DNA of 64,000 nt from the NCBI GenBank assembly GCA_021298835.1, contig JAJTHG010000015.1:33518-97517 (forward strand), read 5' to 3'. Both the position numbers and the translations under genes were made by a program. The stretch comes from Gemmatimonadota bacterium. Lineage in GTDB: Bacteria > Gemmatimonadota > Gemmatimonadetes > Gemmatimonadales > Gemmatimonadaceae. Of the stretch, positions 43,019-51,581 are shown one piece after another (within the stretch, counting starts at the first letter, position 1; every line of letters begins with the position of its first letter). The notes under the pieces are model-generated. The model ran no database searches, was not told where the DNA came from, and saw only the letters and a list, made by a program, of their open reading frames with translations.

Positions 43019-44074
43019 TCAGGACGCCGCGGGATTCCGCGCCGCCCCGACGATCGCCTCACCGACGGTCCGTGCGGCGCGTTCGGCTTCGTGGTAGGGC
43101 GCGTCGAGGTGCCACACGGCCCGCACCCGCGTGGCGTGCCACTGGCTGAGCAGCACCCCGTCGGCCCTCGCGAGCTCGACGACGTCGGCGGCGGCGACGC
43201 CCGGGGGGAGGTCGATCATCACGATGTTCGTGTTCGGCGGCACGACGCGCGCCGTCGGGACCGACTGCTGCACGCCATCGGCGAAGCGGCGCGCGGCGGT
43301 GTGGTCGTCGGCGAGGCGCGCGAGGTGATGCTCGAGCCCGTGCCGCGCGGCCGCGGCGAGCATCCCCGACTGCCGCATGCCACCGCCAAGCCGCTTGCGC
43401 ACCTCGTAGGCGTCGGCGCGCGCGTGCGTGCGACCGGCGACGATCGCGCCGACCGGGGCCCCGAGCCCCTTCGAGAACGAGCACATCACGGTGTCGGCGC
43501 AGGCCGCGAGCCGGTCGAGCGGGGTACCGGTCGCGACGTGCGCATTCCAGAGTCGCGCCCCGTCGAGGTGCACCGGCAGCCCCCGTTCGGCCGCGACCGC
43601 CCGCAGGGCGAGCCCCTCGGCCTCGGGCGTCACCGCCCCGCCGGCACCGTTGTGCGTGTTCTCGAGGCACACCAGCGACGTGCGGGGCGCGTGGGGCGAC
43701 GGCGGGCGCAGGCCGCGACGCAGGTCGTCGGCTCGCAGCACCGCCCCCGCGGGCGCGATCGGCCGCACCTGCACGCCGGCGAGCATCGCCGCGCCGGCGA
43801 TCTCCCAGTGGATCACGTGCGCCTGGGCGTCGAGCGCGACCTCGGTGCCGGGCCGCGAGCCGAGCGTGATGCCGACGAGGTTGCCCATCGTCCCCGACGG
43901 TACGAAGAGGGCCCACGCCATGCCGAGCCGCTCGGCGCAGCGGTCCTCGAGCGCGCGCACGGTCGGGTCGCCGTCGAGGACATCGTCGCCCACCTCCGCG
44001 ATCGCCATGGCGGCGCGCATCGCCGCGGTGGGGCGCGTGACGGTGTCGGAGCGGAGGTCGAGCCGGGAGGTCAT
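43019..44074 (-). CDS. ltaE: Low-specificity L-threonine aldolase
   Basis: 351 residues from ATG 44074. DLRSDTVTRPTAAMRAAMA is the family N-terminus, HLDGARLWNA (169-178) carries the PLP-nitrogen aspartate, and FSKGLGAPVGA places the PLP lysine at K202. RKRLGGGMRQSGMLAAAA and the C-terminal IDLPPG region match beta-eliminating lyases of this group. It cleaves threonine or allo-threonine to glycine and acetaldehyde. It is first downstream of the YihY/BrkB gene by 25 bases and is probably in an operon with it and the kinase. Confidence 0.93.
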   Translation of the reverse strand: MTSRLDLRSDTVTRPTAAMRAAMAIAEVGDDVLDGDPTVRALEDRCAERLGMAWALFVPSGTMGNLVGITLGSRPGTEVALDAQAHVIHWEIAGAAMLAGVQVRPIAPAGAVLRADDLRRGLRPPSPHAPRTSLVCLENTHNGAGGAVTPEAEGLALRAVAAERGLPVHLDGARLWNAHVATGTPLDRLAACADTVMCSFSKGLGAPVGAIVAGRTHARADAYEVRKRLGGGMRQSGMLAAAARHGLEHHLARLADDHTAARRFADGVQQSVPTARVVPPNTNIVMIDLPPGVAAADVVELARADGVLLSQWHATRVRAVWHLDAPYHEAERAARTVGEAIVGAARNPAAS

Positions 44075-44099
44075 GGGCGGTTCCCGCGGCGGCGGCCCG

Positions 44100-45056
44100 T
44101 CACGCGGCCTTCGGTTCGGGCGCGGCTGCGGGGCGTCCCCCGCCGCGCTCCCACTCGACACCCTCGAGTACCTCGCCGCCGAGGATGAAGATGAGTGCCG
44201 CGTACCACGCCCAGAACATGAGGAGCACGACGGCGGCGACGCTGCCGGTGTAGATCGTGAACTGGCCGAGGCGAAGCCAGATGGCGCCGAAGATCCAGCG
44301 GGCCGCCTCGAACGCGACGCCGGCGGTGGTCGCGGCGATCAGCACCGAGGGCCACGGCACCTTCCGCCGCGGCAGGGCGCGGTAGAGGGCGAAGAAGATG
44401 CCGGTGACGAGGACAAGGGCAAGCAGGTGGGCGGCCACCAGTTCGGCCGGCCGCGACACGCTCCACGCTGCGCCCCCCGCGCCGGCGAGGATCCGACGGC
44501 CGGCGGCGCTCGCGGCCGCGAGCAGGGCGCTCACCGCGACCCAGCCTGCGCCGAAGGCGGCGGCGATGACGGTGAGCCAGAGGTCGAACGCGACGCCGTG
44601 CAGGCCGCTGCGCTTCTCGGGCTCCGCGAAGACGCGCGCCATCACGCTGCGCAGCGACGCGAACAGGCGCGACGAGAACCACAGGAAGCCGAGCGCGCCG
44701 ACGATACCGAGCTCGGTCCGCGTGCGCACGATGTCGCGCAGCAGGCCGGCCAGCACCTGCCGGGACGCCTCGGAGGCGTTGGGCAGGAGCTGCGCGACGA
44801 AGCTCACCACGTCGCTCGCCGCCGCGCCGGCGGACAGCGGCAGCACCAGCGACGCCACGGAGACCACGAGCAGCAGGAACGGCAGCACGGCCAGCAACCC
44901 GTCGAAGGCGACGCCGCTGGCGAGCAGCAGCGCGCCGTCGCGCAGGGCATGCCGCCGGACGTGGTCCACGACCCGCCACGTGCTCGCGAGCACGTCGAAG
45001 GGACCGCCGCCCATGACGGCGCCGGTGACGGGAGAGGCGCCGGGCGCGCCGGTCAA
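44100..45056 (-). CDS. YihY/BrkB family inner membrane protein
   Basis: 318 residues with about six transmembrane helices. HALRDGALLLASGVAFDGLL and AVLPFLLLVVSVASLVLPL form the first helix pair. FLWFSSRLFASLRSVMARVF, the CxxY-like FALYRALPRRKVPWPSVLIA and IYTGSVAAVVLLMFWAWYAA are diagnostic of YihY/BrkB (once annotated as ribonuclease BN). Function is unclear in the family. The start could be the internal Met at MGGGPF, 14 codons in. It overlaps the stop of the YtxH-like gene by four bases. Confidence 0.88.
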   Translation of the reverse strand: MTGAPGASPVTGAVMGGGPFDVLASTWRVVDHVRRHALRDGALLLASGVAFDGLLAVLPFLLLVVSVASLVLPLSAGAAASDVVSFVAQLLPNASEASRQVLAGLLRDIVRTRTELGIVGALGFLWFSSRLFASLRSVMARVFAEPEKRSGLHGVAFDLWLTVIAAAFGAGWVAVSALLAAASAAGRRILAGAGGAAWSVSRPAELVAAHLLALVLVTGIFFALYRALPRRKVPWPSVLIAATTAGVAFEAARWIFGAIWLRLGQFTIYTGSVAAVVLLMFWAWYAALIFILGGEVLEGVEWERGGGRPAAAPEPKAA

Positions 45057-45454
45057 CCTTCGTCGCGGTCCCCGTCGTCGCCGCGCGCGTCGGCGAGGCG
45101 GCGCTCGAGCTCGGCGCGCGCGGCCCGCGCCGCGTCGCGGCCGGCGTCCACGGCACCCTTGGCCTGCCGGCCCTTCTCGGCGACCGAGTCGCGCACGGCA
45201 TCGAGCCGCGCCTCGACGCGGGCGCGGGCGCTGCGCCAGGTGTCCTCGGCCTTCTCAGCGAGGTCCTCGGCCGCGTTGCCCGCGGCGCGGCGCACGCGCC
45301 GGGCACCGCGCGCGAGCTGCGCGCGGGTCTCCTCGCCGCTCTGCGGGGCGAAGAGGAGGGCAAGGCCGGCGCCGATCGCCAACCCTGCGAGGAAGGGACC
45401 GATGGCCGATCCCCGCCGTTCCACCACCACCAGTTCGTCGTCGCGATCCGCCAT
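45053..45454 (-). CDS. YtxH-like membrane-anchored coiled-coil protein
   Basis: 133 residues. GPFLAGLAIGAGLALLFAPQ then SGEETRAQL is the Gly-rich helix and FAPxSGxxTR motif of YtxH-domain proteins, often linked to stress or dormancy. The rest is a charged Ala/Arg/Glu-rich helix predicted to form a coiled coil. Its stop overlaps the YihY/BrkB start (4 bases), so the two are co-translated. Confidence 0.82.
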   Translation of the reverse strand: MADRDDELVVVERRGSAIGPFLAGLAIGAGLALLFAPQSGEETRAQLARGARRVRRAAGNAAEDLAEKAEDTWRSARARVEARLDAVRDSVAEKGRQAKGAVDAGRDAARAARAELERRLADARGDDGDRDEG

Positions 45455-45485
45455 GTCGGGCTCCAGTCCGGGTCTGCCGAAACGT

Positions 45486-45521
45486 ACGACGGGGGGCGGC
45501 CACTGCGCCGCCCCCCGTCGT
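45486..45521. terminator. 15-bp perfect hairpin downstream of the class II aldolase gene
   Basis: ACGACGGGGGGCGGC (45486-45500) pairs perfectly with 45507-45521 around CACTGC, 28 bases past the minus-strand stop at 45549. It separates the aldolase from the YtxH-YihY-ltaE-kinase run. No T-tract follows. Confidence 0.8.
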
Positions 45522-45548
45522 CGGGGTGCCCCCGATTGCCCCGGGGGG

Positions 45549-46964
45549 TCAGTCGCTCAGGTCAGCGTCGTCCGGGGCGGCCGGCACGAGCGCCTCGGCC
45601 CCGGTGGGGGCCGGCCGGTGCTGGGCGGGGGCCGTCACGAACCGCGAGACGGCTTGCGCGGTGCCGCCGACGCCGAGCTGCCGGAAGAGGAACTCGAACT
45701 TCGCGTCGTAGGCCGCCGCGAGGGCGGCCTGGACGTCCGCCGGGAGCGACCAGAGCTGCGGCTTGAAGGGCCCGAGCGCCTTCTTGCGCGTCTTGTAGTA
45801 GAACTGCTCGTCGGTGTCCTTGGGCTTCCGCTCGTCCTTCGCGTTGACGTCGAGCCAGCCGTAGATCTCCTCGCGCAGCGCGGCCGGGAGGTGGTCGTAG
45901 AGGATGTTCTGGAAGTTGGTCGCGAGGTGGATCTCGGCCGTCTCGGTGCGCGGGAAGTGGTGGAACGCGTCGTCGGGGAGCGTGGACGCCCCATGCTGCA
46001 CCGCGCCGGACATGCCGTAGTCGTCGCGGGCGATCCGCGAGAGCGTCTCGAGCGTCGGCAGGTCGAGCTTCACGTCGGCGATCGAGCCGTCGGCCAGCAC
46101 CACGCCGCCGTGCGAGGTGCCGGACTGCACCGAGATCTTGGAGAGCCCCGCCATGCCCGGGGCCTGCGCCGCGAGCGTGCGGTTGTAGCCCTGCATGAAG
46201 GCGTGCAGCTCCTCCGGCGTGGAGTTCTCGGTACCGACCTCGCCGATCTCGCCGCCGAGCGAGATGGTCACGCCCTCGGGCTCGAGCCCGCGGACGTGGC
46301 GCGTCAGCTCGACGGCGCGCGTGTAGTTGACGGCCTGCTGCTCGTCGAGCGTCGGCTTCGAGAGGTCCACGAGGGTGGACGTGTCGATGTCGATGTTGTA
46401 GAAGCCGGCGGCGATCGCCTCGCGCGCGAGCGCCTTGACGGCCTCGACCTCGGGGACCGGATCGACCGCGTACTTCTTGTGGTTGACCTGGAAGTGGTCG
46501 CCCTGGATGAACACCGGGCCGCGGAAGCCCTCGCGGAGCGCGGCGGCGAGCATCACCGCGACGTACTCCGCGGGGCGCTGCTCGGTGTAGGCGATCTCCG
46601 AGCGCGCGATCTCGAGCAGGAAGGCGCCGGCCTCGAGCTTGATGGCGGTGCGGAAGATCGACCGCGCGACGTCGTACGACATCGCGCGGACGTTGATCGC
46701 CGGCACGGTGAAGCCGCGGACCTTGCCCTGGCCGCGGGCGACGTACAGCTCGTGGATGGACGCCGGCCGGGTGCCGACGGCCTGTCCCAGCTCCCAGATC
46801 ATCCAGCGGGCCTGCTCCTTCTGTGCCCCGTCGCCGAAGACGGCGCCGCGGACGAGGGTGTCCATCGCCGGCGTGGCGAGGGCCTCGGGCCTGCGGACGT
46901 ACAGGCGGCCGTCCTTGATGACGACGGCGTCGCCGAAGAGTTGGTCGAGGGCGAACTGCGACAT
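45549..46964 (-). CDS. Long class II fructose-bisphosphate aldolase-like enzyme
   Basis: 471 residues from ATG 46964, longer than the usual 280-360. The barrel has GFTVPAINVRAMSYDVARSI, FIQGDHFQVNHKKY (metal-site histidines after the acid/base Asp), VTISLGGEIGEVGTENS and KISVQSGTSHGGVVLADGS (third metal His and phosphate loop). The metal-binding residues and phosphate loop look intact. A C-terminal extension of about 120 residues, with DERKPKDTDEQFYYKTRKKA, is family-specific. It probably cleaves fructose-1,6-bisphosphate, or a related ketose bisphosphate. It is divergent from the MarR gene at 47257, and the gap holds both promoters. Confidence 0.88.
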   Translation of the reverse strand: MSQFALDQLFGDAVVIKDGRLYVRRPEALATPAMDTLVRGAVFGDGAQKEQARWMIWELGQAVGTRPASIHELYVARGQGKVRGFTVPAINVRAMSYDVARSIFRTAIKLEAGAFLLEIARSEIAYTEQRPAEYVAVMLAAALREGFRGPVFIQGDHFQVNHKKYAVDPVPEVEAVKALAREAIAAGFYNIDIDTSTLVDLSKPTLDEQQAVNYTRAVELTRHVRGLEPEGVTISLGGEIGEVGTENSTPEELHAFMQGYNRTLAAQAPGMAGLSKISVQSGTSHGGVVLADGSIADVKLDLPTLETLSRIARDDYGMSGAVQHGASTLPDDAFHHFPRTETAEIHLATNFQNILYDHLPAALREEIYGWLDVNAKDERKPKDTDEQFYYKTRKKALGPFKPQLWSLPADVQAALAAAYDAKFEFLFRQLGVGGTAQAVSRFVTAPAQHRPAPTGAEALVPAAPDDADLSD

Positions 46965-47219
46965 GGGGGCTGGGAGGCGGGTCACGGGGAGGCGTACCGG
47001 GCGGGCGGACGGCGGGGCAAGTCCGGTGCCGATGCGCCGAAATGTCACGAAGCGGACCTGAGCGTGGCAACGGCCGGGAGGGCTGCGGTCGGTCACCGGC
47101 CGCTTCACCGGGGGTGTCGGGACGGCGGGCCCCCGGTGGTGGCGCGCCCCGTCCGGGACGGCCCGGTCGGCCGTCGGCCTGCCGCGCGCCGCGGGTCGGG
47201 CTCTGCGCGCGGCTCGACC

Positions 47220-47248
47220 TTGCCCGCTGTTCCATAGCTAGCTATTCT
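47220..47248 (+). promoter_or_regulatory. Promoter of the MarR gene, near-leaderless
   Basis: TTGCCC (47220-47225) and TATTCT (47243-47248) with a 17-base spacer. The start codon is 8 bases after the -10, so a transcript would begin at or within two bases of the ATG. Confidence 0.55.
47234..47245. promoter_or_regulatory. 12-bp palindrome overlapping the MarR promoter
   Basis: ATAGCTAGCTAT is a perfect palindrome that covers the spacer end and the first bases of the -10. MarR dimers bind such short dyads, so self-repression is inferred. Confidence 0.55.
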
Positions 47249-47256
47249 TCTGCCCA

Positions 47257-47754
47257 ATGACCGACTCGCGCCGGTTGCTACTGCACCTGGTCCTGCACGC
47301 CGCGCGGCTGCTCGACGAGCGGGTGCGCGTCGCACTGCGCGACGTGGGGGCGCACCACGGACAGGGCCGGGTGCTGGATGCGCTGCTCGCGCAGGGGCCG
47401 CTTCCGCTGTCGCGGCTCGCGGCGGGGCTGCACATCGCGCAGCCGAGCGCGACGGTGATGGTGCAGCGGATGGAAGCTGCCGGCCTTGTCGAGCGTCGTG
47501 CTCGCGAAGGCGATGCGCGGGTCGTCGAGGTGGCGCTCACCCCCCGTGGCCGCCGCGCGGCGCACGGCGTGCGCGAGGCCTGGCAGGCGGTCGAGGAGGA
47601 ACTGCTCGCCGGGGTGCCACGCGGCCGTCGCCGCGACCTCGAGGAACTGCTGCTCGCGGTGCGCGACCATCTGGGCGGGCACAGCCCGGATTTCACTTCA
47701 ACGGAGGAGACCGACGATGTCCTGTCATCCATCACGCCCCGGCGGCACCGGTAG
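47257..47754 (+). CDS. MarR family transcriptional regulator
   Basis: 165 residues from ATG 47257. The winged helix follows the family: LDALLAQGPLPLSRLAAGLH (helix 1-2), AQPSATVMVQRMEAAGLVER (recognition helix) and REGDARVVEVALTPRGRRA (wing). The C-terminus ends in a His/Arg-rich tail. The downstream DUF1566 gene starts inside its last 13 codons (38-base overlap), so both are likely co-expressed and the regulator may control it. The ligand is unknown. Confidence 0.9.
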   Translation: MTDSRRLLLHLVLHAARLLDERVRVALRDVGAHHGQGRVLDALLAQGPLPLSRLAAGLHIAQPSATVMVQRMEAAGLVERRAREGDARVVEVALTPRGRRAAHGVREAWQAVEEELLAGVPRGRRRDLEELLLAVRDHLGGHSPDFTSTEETDDVLSSITPRRHR

Positions 47755-48982
47755 CGCGGCCTTGCGCAGCGTGCTGCAGTCCCTGCTCATGGCGAGCGCG
47801 CTGGCAAGCGCGCTGGCGAGCGCGCTGGCCTGCGGTCGCGGTGCGACCGGCGGCGCGGGCCCCTCGCCGACGCCGACGTCCAAGGTGCCCGGCACCGGCC
47901 TGACGACGTGCTTCGACGACGCCGCTCCGATGGCGTGCCCCGCGCGCGGCCAGGCCTTCTCCGGGCAGGACGGCAGCGCGCCCGGTCCGACACCCCACAT
48001 CCGCGCCAACGGCGACGGGACGGCGACCGACCTGACCTCGGGCCTCACGTGGACGCGTGCGGTGGCGGGCCCGATGTCGTGGACCGACGCGGAGGCGAGC
48101 GCCGCTGCGTTGCGCACCGGCGGTCACGCCGACTGGCGACTGCCGTCGATCAAGGAACTCTACACCCTGATCGACTTCGGCCGCGGTTACTTCTCGACGG
48201 TCGCCACGACCTCCGTGCCGTTCCTCGATACGTCGGTGTTCGACTTCGCCTACGTGCCGGGCGACCGTTTCTTCGACGTGCAGCTGTGGTCGTCCACCGC
48301 CTACGTGGCCACGACGATGCTCGATGACGCGACGGTCTTCGGCGTGAACTTCGCCGACGGCCGGATCAAGGGGTATCCGCGCTACCGGCCGGGCTCGGGC
48401 GGTACCGTGCCGCAGCTGATGCGCGTGCGCTACGTGCGGGGGCCGGCGTACGGCGTCACCCGAATCACGGACAACGGCAACGGCACGGCGACGGACGCCT
48501 CCACGGGTCTGACGTGGCAGGCGGTTGACGACGGGGTGGCGCGCCGCTGGCGGGAGGCGCTCGGCTTCTGCGTGTCGCTCACCTTGGGCGGGGCGGCGGA
48601 CTGGCGGCTGCCCGATGCGAAGGAGCTGCACACGATCGTTGACTACACCAGGGCGCCGGCCGCGACCGGCGGCGCCGCGATCGCGCCGCCGTTGCGGGTG
48701 AGCACGGTCGAGTCCTACTTCTGGAGCTCGACGACCATCGCGGACGGACCGCCCGACGCGAAGTACGGCAAGGCCGTGTACTTCGCCTTCGGCCGCGCCT
48801 TCGGCACGATGGAGGTGCCGCCGGGTTCCGGCATGCGGCAGAAGCTCGACGTGCACGGGGCGGGGGCGCAGCGGGCCGACTTCAAGGCCGGCGATCCGGC
48901 GCTGTACCCGAACGGCTTTGGCCCGCAGGGCGACGAGGTGCGGATCTTCAATTTCGTTCGCTGCGTGCGCGGGGGGCGGTGA
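47717..48982 (+). CDS. Lipoprotein with two DUF1566 (Lcl-type) domains
   Basis: 421 residues from ATG 47717; GGAGGA eight bases upstream supports this start, which lies inside the MarR gene. A hydrophobic leader of repeated ASALASALA ends in the lipobox ALAC. Two DUF1566 units follow: NGDGTATDLTSGLTWTR with GGHADWRLPSIKELYTLIDF, then NGNGTATDASTGLTWQAV with GGAADWRLPDAKELHTIVDY. The C-terminal WSSTT and RCVRGG segments close the second unit. DUF1566 is related to C-type-lectin-like (FGE-type) folds and is found in adhesins. Binding of a cell-surface or extracellular ligand is plausible. Confidence 0.86.
   Translation: MSCHPSRPGGTGSAALRSVLQSLLMASALASALASALACGRGATGGAGPSPTPTSKVPGTGLTTCFDDAAPMACPARGQAFSGQDGSAPGPTPHIRANGDGTATDLTSGLTWTRAVAGPMSWTDAEASAAALRTGGHADWRLPSIKELYTLIDFGRGYFSTVATTSVPFLDTSVFDFAYVPGDRFFDVQLWSSTAYVATTMLDDATVFGVNFADGRIKGYPRYRPGSGGTVPQLMRVRYVRGPAYGVTRITDNGNGTATDASTGLTWQAVDDGVARRWREALGFCVSLTLGGAADWRLPDAKELHTIVDYTRAPAATGGAAIAPPLRVSTVESYFWSSTTIADGPPDAKYGKAVYFAFGRAFGTMEVPPGSGMRQKLDVHGAGAQRADFKAGDPALYPNGFGPQGDEVRIFNFVRCVRGGR
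47791..47829 (+). repeat. 12-bp tandem repeat in the DUF1566 signal peptide
   Basis: GCGAGCGCGCTG-type units (three copies with minor changes) encode ASALASALASALA in the leader of the DUF1566 lipoprotein. Slippage would change hydrophobic leader length in frame. Confidence 0.7.
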
Positions 48983-49220
48983 GGGGGCCGCGGTGGCGGG
49001 ACGGACGCGCGATGGGGCAGTCGGGACCGCGGCGTCGCCGAACTCCACGCCGGGCAGACTGCTGATCGCGACCGCGCTGGAGTCCCCGGCCTCGCACCTG
49101 CCGCCGGGCACTCCCCGTAGCGTTGGCCGGCGTGCGCGGGGCGACGCCACGGGAGCGCGGTGGGGGACCCGCACGGCATCCGACTGGCATCCCCCCTTCT
49201 ACCCGCCCCGGGCGCCGCAG

Positions 49221-49226
49221 TACACT
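49221..49226 (+). promoter_or_regulatory. -10-like hexamer TACACT just before the start of the plug-only protein
   Basis: TACACT ends five bases before ATG 49232, so transcription would start at about the first base of the codon. No clear -35 is seen. Leaderless initiation is inferred. Confidence 0.35.
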
Positions 49227-49231
49227 CCGGC

Positions 49232-50740
49232 ATGCGCATTCGCTCCTTGCGCGCGAGCGCCGTGAGGTTGCTCGTGACGGCCGGGTGTAGCCTGTTGCCC
49301 ACGGTGGTGTACGGCCAGTTGATCAGGCGTGGCCCTGCCGCCAGTGCGACCTCCGGGGAAATCTCAGGCACGACCTATGACAGTCTCGGCGGGCGGATCC
49401 TCCCGGCGGCCACAGTTCAGCTTGCCCCCGCGCAGGCCCCGCAGCGAGCGAGAACGCTGGTGTCCGACGCTGACGGGCGCTTCCTCTTCGACAGTCTGCC
49501 GCAGGGCACGTACCTCCTCGGGCTCCAGCACCCCCTCCTCGACTCGCTCGGGGTGCAGCTCCCGCTGACGGCCGTCACGCTCTTAGGCGCGCACGTGCGT
49601 GTTTCGCTCGGCGTCCCATCCGCCACGACGCTTCGGAACCGACTGTGCGGACCGCAGTCCCTGCGGGACTCGACGGGGCTGCTCATCGCACGCCTGCGGG
49701 ACGCCGTCAGCGACCTGCCGCGCACGGAGGGGCAGATCCGCGCGACGTGGGTCGAGAGTGCGATCGTTGACGGCCGCCTGCAGCGCCTGCCACGGTCGGT
49801 GATCGACAGCACCAGCGACGAAGGGCTCGTGCTGCTCTGCGACCTGCCGCTGGGGGTCAACGCCCTCGTACGGGGCTGGAGCGGTACGGACTCAAGCGGC
49901 GCCGCCCCCATCGTCATTCCACCCGACGGCGTACTGCGCCGCGACGTCCGGATCGCTCCGGTCCAGGTGACGGTGGTGCGGGAGGCGGGCGACGGAGCGG
50001 GGCCCGCCGCTAGCGCACTGTTGTCCGGCCCCGGCATCCTGCGAGGCATCCTCCGGCGCCCGGATGGCCGGAGCGTCGCCGGTGCGCGGGTGCAGGTCAC
50101 CGGCAGCGTCGGGCGCGACACTTCTGATGCCGAGGGTCGCTTCGTCCTGCGGAATCTCCCGCTTGGGAGTCACATGCTCGAGGTGCGCGCCGTGGGTTTC
50201 ATACCCTTTCGATTGGCGGTGGACGTTTCGGGCAAGGACAAGCCACCGATCGACCTCACGCTCGAGGCCTTCCTGCCGCGGCTCGACGCCGTTCGCGTCG
50301 TCGGGGAGCGCGCGGCCAAGTCGCAGGGGCTCCGGGAGTTCGCTGTCCGCAGCAAGGGTGGCTTCGGCACGTTCTTCGACGAGGGGTTTCTCACCGACTT
50401 CAACCCCACGGTCATGACCGACATCCTGCGCCAGGTCGCTGGCGTCCGTATCATCCGCGGCCGCGTCGGTGAGAACGTGCAGATGCAGGGCGGCCTCGGT
50501 TGGTCGTCGATGTGCTTCCCGACCGTCTTCATCGAGGGGGTCCGCGTGTTGCTGGACGAGCAGACGTCGATCAATGACCTCGTCCCGGCACAGGACGTGG
50601 TGGCGCTCGAGGTCTACGTGCGCTCGGCGTCCGTGCCCGCGCAGTTCATGTCACAGGACGGATGCGGTTCGATCGTGATCTGGACGGGGAGTCGCAAGCG
50701 CGCCGCGCCCGGCGGGGTCGTGCCGCCACCCGGTGCGTGA
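49232..50740 (+). CDS. Carboxypeptidase-regulatory-like plus TonB plug protein, no beta-barrel
   Basis: 502 residues from ATG 49232. A signal peptide (MRIRSLRASAVRLLVTAGCS and after) is followed by a carboxypeptidase-regulatory-like domain (ISGTTYDSLGGRILPAATVQ, then SDADGRFLFDSLPQGTYLL). A middle region leads into a second such domain (ILRRPDGRSVAGARVQVTGS and AEGRFVLRNLPLGSHMLEVR). A TonB plug-like segment follows (LRQVAGVRIIRGRVGENVQM, CFPTVFIEGVRVLLDEQTSI, SVPAQFMSQDGCGSIVIWTG). It stops where a TonB receptor would begin its 22-strand barrel. It is convergent with a second, smaller plug protein 42 bases away. Role unknown; a periplasmic partner or decoy of a SusC-type receptor is possible. 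Confidence 0.85.
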   Translation: MRIRSLRASAVRLLVTAGCSLLPTVVYGQLIRRGPAASATSGEISGTTYDSLGGRILPAATVQLAPAQAPQRARTLVSDADGRFLFDSLPQGTYLLGLQHPLLDSLGVQLPLTAVTLLGAHVRVSLGVPSATTLRNRLCGPQSLRDSTGLLIARLRDAVSDLPRTEGQIRATWVESAIVDGRLQRLPRSVIDSTSDEGLVLLCDLPLGVNALVRGWSGTDSSGAAPIVIPPDGVLRRDVRIAPVQVTVVREAGDGAGPAASALLSGPGILRGILRRPDGRSVAGARVQVTGSVGRDTSDAEGRFVLRNLPLGSHMLEVRAVGFIPFRLAVDVSGKDKPPIDLTLEAFLPRLDAVRVVGERAAKSQGLREFAVRSKGGFGTFFDEGFLTDFNPTVMTDILRQVAGVRIIRGRVGENVQMQGGLGWSSMCFPTVFIEGVRVLLDEQTSINDLVPAQDVVALEVYVRSASVPAQFMSQDGCGSIVIWTGSRKRAAPGGVVPPPGA

Positions 50741-50782
50741 CATGGGGACGGCCGCCGCCGCAGCGGTCATGGCCTCCCGCTG

Positions 50783-51574
50783 TCACCGTGTGCGCGTCCA
50801 GACGAGCACGACGCCGCACTGGTTGTTACCGCCCTGGAACTCAGGCGGCGTCCGGGCGAGGCCCCCATGCACCTCGATCGCGGCCACCGCCGATGGCGAG
50901 ATGTCGTCCACGCGTCCCTGCCGGTCGAAGAGCAGTCCATCGACATACACGAACGGCACGCAGTCCCGCGTTCCGCCGGGCCCCCCACGCACCCGGATCT
51001 GGTTCTGGACCGCGTCGCCGCGCCGACCCGACGACAGGACCCGCACGCCCTGCATGAGGCGCAACCAGTCGCTCGTTTGCGAAGCCAAGACGTTCTCCGC
51101 CTGCTCCGCCGTCAGGAACGAGTTGACGGGGTACATCTTGCTGTCGATGCGGGCGTAGAAGCCGCGCAGGTTCGCTTGATCGACGCGCCGACCACGGACG
51201 TTGATGGTGTCGAGTTCGCCGATGCCCTCGGCTGCCTGCATCGGGAAGGGACGGCAGGCCCCGTCGTTCTGGTGGACCTGCACCGGGTGCAGCGCCAACC
51301 GGAACCCGATCTTCCGGAGTCGCAGGAGATGCCGGCCGCTGGGGAGGCCGGGGATCGCGAAGCGGCCTAGTGGATCGGACTCCGCCGTGTCGGCTCGCCC
51401 CTCGATCCATGCCCTCGCACCACCGATCGGAGCCCCGAGGGGGTCGAGCGCACAGCCCATGAGCAGGAACGTCGGCGCCCCCTGCGCCACGAGCGCGGTC
51501 GCGGGCGTGGTTGCGGGCGCGAAACCGCAGAGCCACACCACGTGTCGTCGCAGACAGGCCCATCGCCGGTTCAT
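50783..51574 (-). CDS. Short plug-only TonB-type protein
   Basis: 263 residues from ATG 51574. The leader runs to about residue 35 and is signal-like. A carboxypeptidase-regulatory-like domain (PLGAPIGGARAWIEGRADTA with FAIPGLPSGRHLLRLRKIGF) is followed by a plug-like region (RLMQGVRVLSSGRRGDAVQN, CVPFVYVDGLLFDRQGRVDD, QGGNNQCGVVLVWTRTR). There is no beta-barrel. It has the same domain order and C-terminal NNQCGVVLVWT versus DGCGSIVIWTG signature as the convergent neighbour, so the two are paralogues. It is separated from the SusD gene by a 16-bp hairpin. Confidence 0.83.
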   Translation of the reverse strand: MNRRWACLRRHVVWLCGFAPATTPATALVAQGAPTFLLMGCALDPLGAPIGGARAWIEGRADTAESDPLGRFAIPGLPSGRHLLRLRKIGFRLALHPVQVHQNDGACRPFPMQAAEGIGELDTINVRGRRVDQANLRGFYARIDSKMYPVNSFLTAEQAENVLASQTSDWLRLMQGVRVLSSGRRGDAVQNQIRVRGGPGGTRDCVPFVYVDGLLFDRQGRVDDISPSAVAAIEVHGGLARTPPEFQGGNNQCGVVLVWTRTR

Positions 51575-51581
51575 GCACGTA

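Larger units (their letters stand above)
46965..47256. other. 292-bp divergent gap with promoter of the MarR gene
   Basis: No gene-like frame was found in this divergent region. The MarR promoter is at 47220-47248 with a 12-bp palindrome. The aldolase side has no obvious -35/-10 pair; CGTCACGGGG-type G+C-rich sequence dominates. Confidence 0.5.

Noticed and set aside
39542..44188. 1548-codon plus-strand frame across dnaX, ffs, ADC and kinase genes
   Set aside because: It spans four unrelated, well-supported features, and its composition is that of an antisense shadow.
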